DNA of 64,000 nucleotides from positions 35,092,001-35,156,000 of the forward strand of contig NC_133548.1 of NCBI RefSeq assembly GCF_048773025.1. The letters run 5' to 3'. The position numbers and the translations under genes are program-made. This DNA comes from Camelus bactrianus. Lineage: Eukaryota; Chordata; Mammalia; Artiodactyla; Camelidae. Positions 50,790-61,300 of this stretch are shown in pieces; the first letter of the stretch is position 1, and every line of letters begins with the position of its first letter. The notes under the pieces were generated by a model, which saw only the letters and a program-made list of their open reading frames with translations, searched no databases and had not been told where the DNA came from.

Positions 50790-52069
50790 GTTTGACTTTA
50801 AAATTACCAGGAAATGCCTAATTTACTGAGTGAAAGGAAATGTATTCAGATTGAAGAGAAAGATTCTTTCATATAATTCATACAGTCCTCAGGATAATTA
50901 GTTACTTCATTTTAAGTGAATTAAGTGCAAAATGAAAAAAGATTGGATTTTAATTGTTTTAAACCTTAAAAAAATTTTTTTAACAAGAAAACCTTTTAAA
51001 TATATTACTTGCACTTTCCCAATTGATAAAAGCAGAGTTGCTATCATTGAAGCTGCTTCTATGTAAGCTGTGGCTATAAGAATAGTTTGAAAGTCACATT
51101 ACTTTTAAGTGTCATGTAAGAGGTGCAAGGAAGGACAGACTGCCCTATAGTTTGATTTGACTGGAGCTGTATGCTTAATGAACATCTGGTGTGTATATTC
51201 CAAAAAAATGATACATACTGGAATAGCCTTCATGTGTGTGTCTTGGCTACAGTGTATATGGTGATGCTTACACATCTTCAGTTAGTCCCTCTTTGTGTAT
51301 GTGACCTTCATTTAGATGCCAATTTAGAGAATACCAGTCTGCTCCTCTGTAGCACTATGCTAAAATCTTTTAAATGATCATACTTTCACACCATCAAACC
51401 CAGGCTGTACAGTACCTTGAACAGCACTGTACTCATGTGGTGATTTGCAATAGAAATGACTAACATAAATGACCACGAGGGACTTTTATTAGTAGTAGAA
51501 ATTCAGTTAAGTTAGAGTACCTACTCTTGTACTGTTCAAGGCAACGAGGATCTGAAGATGAGCCTGCCCTCGAAGACTTGAACTTTGACAGAGGACCAGT
51601 TGGACTTTAATAGTGGACACATAAGAGTCCAAGGTAGAAGGTAGCCAGTATTATCATTTATGCCTGGGCACAGAGGAGAGGTTTGATTTAGGGGAATGGT
51701 TTCCTGGAGAAAAAATGACTGGCTTCCTGTGAAACGAGGGCTCTGTATTTTGCCCTTATGAATGTAATATGAATAACTTTTAAGCTTAAAAATAAGAAAG
51801 AACCTGATAATCGGAGAGACCCTGAGCATCATCTAATGCAATCCTCTCCTTTTAGGGTCGTAAAAAACTGAAGCTTGAGCTAGCAGTGCATTTGCTTGCT
51901 GTTGTCACGAGGGCAAGTCAATGGCAGAACAGTTTTCTGACCAGTCCAGTGCCTTCCCACTTGATGAATCAGTCATTAAACCTCACTGCTCATTGGCAAG
52001 ATCTTTGTATCTCTTTCCCTTCCCTGCACCTGCTCTCTTAGTCTAAGGGCAACTGTGAGAGGCCTGCCT
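50790..52069 (+). other. Intergenic DNA between UEVLD and TSG101
   Basis: No gene-like structure. About 51830-51960 resembles an antisense MIR-class piece ending close to the TSG101 island. The 68-98 residue open frames here show no recognisable domain. Confidence 0.5.
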
Positions 52070-52174
52070 ATCTTACCCCAGCTCAGGGTTTCCACCCTAG
52101 GAACAGGCTTGCCCTCATCCGAACCTGACCTGGCCTGCGGAGCCCAACCCAAGCTCTGCCTCGGTCGCCGACCT

Positions 52175-52188
52175 CGGAAGTGACGTAA
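52175..52188 (+). promoter_or_regulatory. ETS/CRE composite motif in the TSG101 promoter
   Basis: CGGAAGTGACGTAA joins an ETS core (GGAAGT) to an ATF/CREB half (TGACGTAA) about 150 bp upstream of the ATG. More ETS cores lie just downstream: GCGGAAGC near 52194 and ACTTCCTG near 52219 (reverse). Such composites are common in TATA-less housekeeping promoters. Protein binding is inferred. Confidence 0.6.
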
Positions 52189-52336
52189 GGGAAGCGGAAG
52201 CGCTGTGGTGGTGGCCGACTTCCTGTTGTTAGAGGCGGGGGGGTGGGGGGCTGGCGCCTCTGTGTGCGATTGTCTGGGGCGGCCCTGGAGCGGCTGACCC
52301 TCTGCCAGTGGGGACGCGAGTCGCGAGGCGGCCGCC

Positions 52337-52378
52337 ATGGCGGCGTCGGAGAGCCAGCTCAAGAAAATGGTGTCCAAG
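52337..52378 (+). CDS. TSG101: TSG101 coding exon 1
   Basis: 42 nt, residues 1-14 ([14 protein letters not shown]), ending in phase 0 before GTGAGG. The start codon sits at the centre of a 14-bp palindrome, GCCGCCATGGCGGC (52331-52344), which also resembles a YY1 site. Confidence 0.97.
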
Positions 52379-55300
52379 GTGAGGCCGCGGCGCGCTCGTC
52401 GCTCGGCGCGCGCCCACCGTCCCCTTCCGCGCCGCCCGGGCCTGCCCGACCAGCCCAGCGAGCCCAAGGGCGGGCCCGAAGCTGGGTGCAGCCCTCAGCC
52501 GTCCCTGCGGCCCCCAGCCCAGGGATGCCTGTCGCCTGGTGCCCGAATCCCCGGGCCAGGGCCGGCGGGGGCGGCGACAGTCAACAAAGGCGCGGAGCGG
52601 AGGCCGCCTGCCGCCTGCCACCTGCCGCCCGCCCTCCGCTCTTCGGGGAGAGTTTGGAGCTGTCTGTGGGGCAGTAGTTTTCGTCTTAGTTTTTATAAAC
52701 ACAAAGAGAGAGTTGTACTTAATTCTCGATCTGGGGCACTCCTCCACTCGTGTCCCAGTGTAGGGATCGTCCGTGTTCGCCCTTCCCTTGCGGCCCCCAG
52801 AGATTGTGTCCTTCTCAGTTTGTATTCCTCACGCGGCTCAATAGCCCACCCGCGGGAGGTCAGTAACTATTGGTTGAATTGGCTCAATTATAAGTAAAAA
52901 TGTCCTGAGAAGCCAAAACACCAGTACCTCACTACCGTGGGGGAAATAAATAGAATTCTGTTACCGTTTCAGGGACTTTTATTTGTTAGGAGTAACTACC
53001 TTTAATTGTATGCTTATAACGCGAATTTATTTGTTTTGAAACGTGATCTTAACAGTTCAATACTAGCGTCTTTTTTCACTTTTTAAAAAGCAGATAGGCA
53101 TTTGGTATTTAAAGCTGTGAATTATTATGACAACTACTTCAGATGTGGTACCTGACACCAACCAGTGTGAACTGAGTGATTGTCTTTGTTTCAGTTTACC
53201 AAGCTAATTGGAATAAGATGTGAAGTGGCTGAGAGTTCAATCTTCTCCAATTAGACGGGTTAGCTTTTAGATACTTTTGTCAGAATGGTAGAAAGCAAAG
53301 TAGTTTAAGCAACTGTCAGTATTATTAAAACATATTATTATGTATAAACTTACTTCTTTGAAAAATATACCTTTGTCCCCTAGTAGTCATCCCCGAAGTC
53401 TTTGGTTGAAGAGTAACCTCTAAAGAGAAAGTAAAGTGATTTTTGAAATAAAGCTTCTCTTGGTTGTCTAATCATATCTTCTAGGCTTCTGGTTTTCTCT
53501 AATAGAGTAGTTACCCTTAATTGTAGAGGAGGTTTTGGGGAGCCCTGGAAGATTGTGGCCCAGCTCTGTGTTGTAACATTTATATATCACTTTTTTTTAA
53601 GTACTTTGTTTTACGTACTGTGTAACTGAAGAGTATCTGTTCCGTACTATTTTTGATCTTTTAAGTTGATAACATAGTCATTAAGGTTTATTCCTTAACA
53701 TATTTGTATAAATATTTACATATAAGGACCAGAATATTCAAATACTGGTTTTTAATTTTAAAAACCATAATTAAGTTTCCTAAACTTCCTCTAGAGAAAC
53801 CTGCCTTCAGAGACAGAGGCAGAACATCTTTAGAAGATACTTTATATCTCCACCTGCATTCCCTTTTCTCCACTCTCTTTATACCCCAAGAACAGAAAAA
53901 GGACATAGGGAAGAGGTGGGAGAGGGCATTCTGTCTTTCTTCTGATTCTTGGCCCAATGTCTGAAAAACTGAGTCTCCTACAAGTGGTGCTGTCAGTTCT
54001 GAGTATCAGCATCTTTTCTGTCAAGTCTGTGAATAGATAGGTAGGAATAGTAAGGATAATAGGAGCAGTTTGTGGAGTTACTTCCTCCTGGTAGAGGGCT
54101 AGCTTCAGGTGTTATCCTTTCAGTTGGGTGTGGTCCAGTGTAGGAACTGGTACCAGGGACCCTGGACACATTGCTAGGGTGATGGGCCTTTAATTTTTAT
54201 CTGATTGTGGGACCTCCACCACTCATCATGGTACTTTGGGCCATTTCCTTATCTTTTTTTTTAAAGATATAATTGACATACAACATTATATTATCTTTTT
54301 ATATATTATTACAGATAATTTTTTCCTTTGAGCATTTTATTTTAGCTTCCAACTTAAATATAGCTTTTAGTTTAACACCCTTCTCTGTCATCATTTTTGT
54401 AGTTAACAGAGGTAAATTTATACTGTTAGTCCATCTTGCTTTATACAAATAACTTGAATTTTTCACACAGACAACTACCTGTATTCTTACATAATATATC
54501 TACAGCTTCCTGGAGGTGGAGTCACTAGTAACTAGGTAGAAAAGAGCTGACACATTTAAGACTGTCATGCACTCCTCACTGTTTTAGGTTCTAGGGATAT
54601 AACAGTGAACAGCCAGACAGAAGACTCTACACTTGTGGAATTTAAATTCTCATAGGAGGCAATAAACAACTTGATGGGTACATTAAGTAGCTGTTAGAGA
54701 GTGATAAGTGCTTTGCAGAAAAGTAAAGTAGGAAGGGATAGTGCTCAAAGGTAAAGATAGGATGGGTTGCAGTTTTACAGAATAGTAAAGGAAGGCCTTC
54801 CTGAGGTCTGTTTGATCAGAGACCTGAAAGAGGCGAGGAAGCATACTGGAACAATCTGGAGTAAGAGCATTCCTGGAAGAAGGAAAAACAAGTGCAAAGG
54901 CCCTGAGACAGAAGCTTGTCATGCATTAGAGGAACAACAAAGAGAGCTAAGGGGGCTGGACTGCAGTGAGCAAGGGGGAAACAGCAATAAGTAAAGGTAT
55001 GGTAGATTTTGGAGGGTCTTGCAGGCCACTGTAAGCACTTTGGCATGTATTTGGAGTATGGTGGGAAGCCACTGATCTGTTTAACAATATTGCTCTCTCT
55101 AGCTGCTGTGTTGAGACTAGATTGCAGGAGGTTAAGTAGAGTGGAGGCAGACACCTATAAAAAGGCTGTTGCAGTAACCTGAGTGTAGCTATGAAGGTGG
55201 TGAGAAGTGATCAGATTCTGGTTATTTTTGAAGGTAGAGCTAACAGGATTTTTCTGACAGACTCACCATGGATGTGTAGGAAAGAGAGGCATCCAGGATA

Positions 55301-58300
55301 ACATCAAGGTTTTTGTCCTGAGCAGTTGGAAGGATATAGATATGGAAGACTGTAAGAGGAGTAGATTGGGTGTGGGACAAGATAAGGAGTTCAGTTTTGA
55401 TCGTATTAAATTTGACATTCATTAGATACCCAGATTGGCAATTGGATATACGTGTCTAGAGTTCAGGAAAGAGGTTCAAACTGGAATTTTTAAGTTTGGG
55501 AGTTATCAGTGTATAAATGGTATTTTAAGCCATGTGTGAAGGAGATCACCAAAGGAGTGAGTTTAGATACAGAAGAGGACCAAGAACTGAGCCTTAGCAC
55601 TCAGTAATATTAAGATAAGAAGAAAAAGAACCACCGAAGACATTGAGAAGGGGCAGCCACAGAGAAGAGAAAAACAAGCAGTGGTGTCCTGGAATCAAGT
55701 GAAGAACATGTTTTAAGACAAAAGAATCGACTTGGTCAAATGCTGCTGATAGGTTAAGTAAGGTAAAGACTGAGAATTGGCTATTGCATATAGCCATGTG
55801 TGACCTTAATGAGCAGTTTCAGTGAAAGTGCAAAAGCCTAACTGGAGTGTGTTTGAGGAAAATGGGTCTAGTCTTTGAGCATCAGTGGTTGTTAACATCA
55901 CAGAGAGCTACCTAGATATCATGTGCTACCTGATAGAAAAACACCATCATCTGTGAAATGATCTTGCCAGAGAGAAGTCGGGGGTGGAGAAACAGTGGGG
56001 GTGAGAATGTAAAATTTAGAAAAATAATGAAAAAGATCATAACTTCCAGATCCAACTACTAATTCACAGGAAATACAAAGGGCATAGGAACACGTACATT
56101 AAACTATACCAAGGGAATGCAGTTAGCAATATCCAAGCCAGGGGAGCTTCTGTAGGACAAATGGACCGATTTCTTCCACAAATAAATTTCAAAGTATAAA
56201 TAGAAATAGGCCCACTGATGAGTAGGTAAATAAACTGTCGTATGTCAATATATTGGAATATTATTCAGCAATAAAAAGGAGCAAACTGCTGATACATGCT
56301 GTAACATCAACGTACCTTGAAAACATGCTAAGTGAAAGAGGCTGGTCATAAATGACCACATAGTATATGATTCTGTTTATCTGAAATGTCCAGAATAGGC
56401 AAATTGATAGAAACGAAGTAGATTAGCAGTTGTCTAGGGTGAAAGGGGGCAGTACTGGTGGAATGAGAGGGTGATTGCTAAAGGGTATGCGTTTCTTTGG
56501 GGGATGATGAAAATGTTCTAAAATTGATTGTGGTGGTGGTTGCATAATCCTGAATGTACTAAAAACCACTGAACTTTATGTAATTCACTTCAAATGTGTG
56601 AATTATATGGTATGTGAATTATATCTCAATAAAGCTATTATCAAACAAGAGGGTGGGAGAGAATCTATAGATTAAAAGAGACCTAAAGGACATTTTAACA
56701 AATTGCAGTATGTGGTCTTTTTTTGGCTTTTCTTTCAAACAAACCAAAAAGTGACATGAAACTGCGTATTTGATGAGGAAAGGATAATAAGGAAATAGTG
56801 ATTACTTTAGTGGGATACTAGTATCATGGGCTTATTGTTTTACATTCTTTTAATGATATGTACTAAAATATTCATGAGTGATAGGATATGATATTACAAT
56901 TTGCTTCAGAATAATACAGGAGGAGGGAAAAGTGAATGAGAATGTAGATTAATAAGATTGGCTATGAGCTGATTGTTGTTGAAGCTGGGTATATTGTTGA
57001 AGCAGGGGATTTATACTATTCTACTTTTGGATATGCTGGAAGTATTCCATAATAAAAAGTTTTAAGTAGAGAGAACAGGAAGAGGGCAATCACAGACAGC
57101 AAAGGTAGGCTGCTCCTTGCAGTTTTTGTTGTAAAGGGGCACTAAGAGAAGTTTGGTTGAAATGGAGGGGGAAGAGTGGTCAGGAATGTGTTTGTGTGAA
57201 TAACACAGGAGAACGAAGAAAGTGTTTTTGTGCTAATAGTACTGATCCCATCGCATGGAAAAATTGGTGCTTCAGGACAGAAGAGATGCCTTTGAGTAGA
57301 CCTCCTGGATTTATTGCCTAACTTTTCTTGTATTTTCTCCCTTACTGTCTGTCACTGTCTCTTTGTGCTGGTCTCTGTGAGATTTCTTTGACTTTATATT
57401 CTAATCCTTCTATTGAATCTTTTGTTTCTACTCTCCCTTTTTTTTATATCCAAGAGTCTTCTCTGAGTGTTCTTGTTTCATGGATATGGTATCATTTCTT
57501 CTTTCTTTGAAGTCATTAATCCTAATTCTTTTTAAATTTTCTTCTGCTCCTTGTATTTTTATTCTTACTTCCTTTCTGTTTGTTTCAGTCAGTGATGTGC
57601 TTCTTGCAGCCTTTTTTTTTTTTTTTTTTTTGGAGTAGCTGGATGTTCCTTTTTAAGAAAGAAGCACTAAAAGCTGATTGAAAGCTTTGTATACACGAAT
57701 GGAGCTTGTCAACTGGTGAGCTTCATTGTGTTGTGACCAGATGGGGATCCCCATCTCCTGATTTCCTAATCTACCAAGAGTGTGTACACCAGATTCCTAG
57801 TTTTCCTGGACTGGAGTGGTAGAAGGCAGGAGTATGAGAATAAAATATAACAAATGATAAATTGCAAAATAGTTGGTATTGACAATAAATGCTGGAAAGG
57901 AAGAGATCATTATGGGTTAAAGGAAAGTCTGGAGAAGTATTCACTAAGAAGAGGGAAAGAGATGTAAGCTAGGTCTTCAAGAATGACTAAGGTTTGATTT
58001 GGCAGAGGGCCTTTTAAGTTGGAAAAAGCTAAAATGGAGGTAAAGGTTTGAATATATGGCAGGAGAGAAAGCTACTGAGGTTCTTTCAGTCTTTATGTAA
58101 TTAATGTTAATGATTAGTCAGAACCATTATACTTTTAAGAAAAATGCTATTAAGAAAATAAAATTTTAAGAAAACTAACCTAGCAGTAAAATATGTGCAT
58201 TAGTTTTAAACTAAATTCATTTGTGATTTTCCTTTTCAGTACAAATACAGAGACCTAACTGTACGTGAAACTATCAATGTTATTACTTTATACAAAGATC

Positions 58301-61300
58301 TCAAACCTGTATTGGATTCATATGGTGAGTTTATATAATAAAAATATCACGTACTGTACGTTGAGTTTACTGTTTTTATTAATGATTATAGGTTTCCCAT
58401 TTTCCTTTTAAGTTTGTTGGTTTTTTTCATTGTAGGTCTGAACTCTCACCTAAAAAAAGTGTTGGAGGATAGGAAATTACAAAATCTAATTATGGCATCT
58501 TATATTTGTTTAGTTATTTTAAGTTTTAAAATACTACTGTAACATAGAACTATGTAAATTTAGACCTAGAGGTGATGTTAATGATAGTTTAGTCCATCAT
58601 TTCCCAAAATAGTATCCATAGTTGTGAAGAATGTTGCTTGAAGGGGTGGAGGGGAGTCTGTGGTTAAGTTTGAAATACTTATAAATTAAACAAAATTAAA
58701 TGGATTTCTTTGCAGCAAGATTTCTCAGAGCCTTTAATATGCTAATGTGTTGTGCCTCACCAAGAGGGGAGAGAAGAGAATATGTTGTTCAGTATATTCT
58801 GAAGTTAATTAACTAGTGAACCTCTTTTTTCCTCCCCAGAGCATCCCTTTATATTCTTAAGAACACATTTTGCAAAACTATATTCTAAACTATTCTTTTC
58901 ATTTTATGGATGAAGAAAACACTTAAAAACTAGTGTCCTTAATTCTGTAGAGTAGGTAGGTTACAGTTTGTGTACACTTTCTATTGAGACGAAATAAAGT
59001 TGAGATTTAAGTAAGAAATTACAATATTTAGAGTTTTTTTTTTAATAGTCTTTTTGTCCCCATTAATCCTAACATAATCTCTCCAACTCTGTCTCCTTGT
59101 AAACACCTAATGTGCCAGGGCCAAGGACAACCCATGCTGCCTCCTGCCCATTATGAGGCCCTTGGTGATGAGGGCAAAGAGCTGAATTTTGTAGCTGAGA
59201 CTCTCACTCTAAACTCCACTCACCCCTACGGCTTTTTAAACAGCAGCCTGGTGACAGAAGTGGGAGACAGCAGGATGGGAATCAGTCCTGAATTTCTTGA
59301 ACAACAAAGACATGAACTGGAAGTCCTCTCCCAAATCTAGGGCACAATTCTGCCTCCTGGCCACAGACTGTACTATGGTATTTAGATCTGCAAAAAAACA
59401 TTTATTACCAAAATTAGAGTTAATTTTAAAATGGCTTCAGTGGGGGAATAAAACTAGGGCTAGAACATTATGGTAAGCAGATAGTTTTTACTGAATACTA
59501 AAAGAATAAATATGTTCATAAAAACTGACAAAGACTCCAGCATCATTGAACATAACTTTATATGGCTAGACCAAGTTCTAAATCATTGTTATCAACATTC
59601 TTTTAGAGTAAATATAACCCTAAAATTAAATAAGGTGGTCTTTTTAAAAAAGCACAGAATCAGAATAAATTACAGCACAGTTTATAGCTGTCAATATAGG
59701 TAAAAGAATTGAGGTGGAGGACAGGGTATAGCTCAGTGGTAGAATGTGTACTTAGCAGCACGAGGTACCAGTACCTCTATTTAAACAAACAAACCTAATC
59801 CCCCCCCCAATTTTTAAAAAAAAATTAAAAATTTTTAAAAAGAATTGAGGTCAACAGTATAGTTCTGTGTTCTCGTACTGCACATTACAGCCTTTCCCCT
59901 ATGTGGTACGGTGTTAATTCCAAATCATTATTACAGATAATAGCAGTCCATGTAATACAAATCATGTGCCCTAGTTAATCAGTCAGTTATAGGTAGGAAA
60001 ACTTAATGTGATGTGAGAAATACTTGTATTAAAAGAAGATGTCTGATTTGCCTGGAAATTTTTTTCCTTTTTAATACTGTGGTTTAATACTATGTTGGGA
60101 TTGAGAATGACAGTGAATGGGGATAAATATCTAAGAAATCTAAAATTTAATGCTATTAGGTTAACATTTAATATGGTATCAGTTAAGAGTGATTTCTAAG
60201 TAATTTTATAATCATTGGTTGGGGACCCAAAGTGCATACTTATTGGGACTGTAGTATTCACATTTATTTTTCCAAGTAATTCATAGCATCTTTTCTTTAC
60301 TCATTCAAATGCTGATCCCATGAAGTGAACCAACAAAGGATACTTTATTATTGGATAAAATGTATGAACATTAACAAGTTAGTCCTTTTCAAGGGTAATA
60401 ATGAGTTTTCACCAGTGTTTCTGAAAGAATAACTTATATGGGAGTATCTGTGGAAATGCTCGTTGATTAAATCATTTTCTTTCCTTTCAGTTTTTAATGA
60501 TGGCAGTTCCAGGGAACTAATGAACCTCACTGGAACAATTCCTGTGCCTTATAGAGGTAAATGTCTTATATGATTTATGTTCCAGCATAGATGCATTTTA
60601 AATCACATTTAGTTGCCAAAGAATTATAAGTAAATTAAGCCTACTTTCTCATGACTTTCATGATGATATAGAGACTTTAACTTCTAATTGAACTTCATTT
60701 GGCAACAGCACTTAATATTTTCAGCTTTTTTTCCACTTCTTTAACAAGCTGTGTCAACAAATAAGTGCCTCAGTCACTGGAAGAGTTTAGTTTAGTAAAA
60801 TCAGAGACTTTTAGAACTAGAAAGGGATCTTAGATGCCTCCTAATTTAGCTTCCCACCATATTCAGACTTATCTCACAGTGGGATGCTGTATAGTATAGT
60901 GGCTAAGATAGAAGCTTTACAGTCAGGGCATAGTAGGGTTTTAGTTCTCACTCTGTAATCTGTTAGTTTTGTGGCAATGGTAGTCTGTAACATTTGGATA
61001 ATAGTACCTGACTCAAAAAGGAATTCATTTGTGATAATGTATGTAATGGACTTAGCACAGAGCCTGGTATATAATAAAGAGATACCAAAAATAACTATTA
61101 TTTAGGAATGTAATGCTGATAATGGGAAATTATGTCTCTATTAGCCAGTCAGCCACCCTCTGCTGGAATACTTGCCATGATAATGGAGCATTCAGCTTCA
61201 TGAGCATCTGTTCTGTTTTTGAACAGCTCTGTTTGTTAATTATTCCTGGCAATTAGCTAAGAGCTATGTCTCTGTAACTTACCCATTGATTTTACATAGT

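Larger units (their letters stand above)
52070..52660 (+). promoter_or_regulatory. TSG101: TSG101 CpG-island promoter
   Basis: Very GC-rich, CpG-dense block around the TSG101 start, without a TATA box. The long open frames on both strands here are a by-product of few stop codons in GC-rich DNA. Confidence 0.88.
58325..60490 (+). other. TSG101: TSG101 intron 2
   Basis: Holds diverged hAT-like text (about 58590-58890), a 296-base open frame described separately (59044-59340), the SINE at 59716-59837 and otherwise plain AT-rich intron. Confidence 0.45.

Noticed and set aside
52331-52344. 14-bp palindrome at the TSG101 ATG as an independent element
   Set aside because: It arises from overlap of an ideal Kozak sequence with Ala codons (GCG GCG) and a GC-rich context. 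Kept only as part of the promoter note.
52229-52897. Several overlapping open frames of 74-186 residues on both strands around the TSG101 start
   Set aside because: They are by-products of a stop-poor CpG island. Arg/Pro/Ala-rich and low-complexity, without domain signals. The real coding exon here is only 42 nt.
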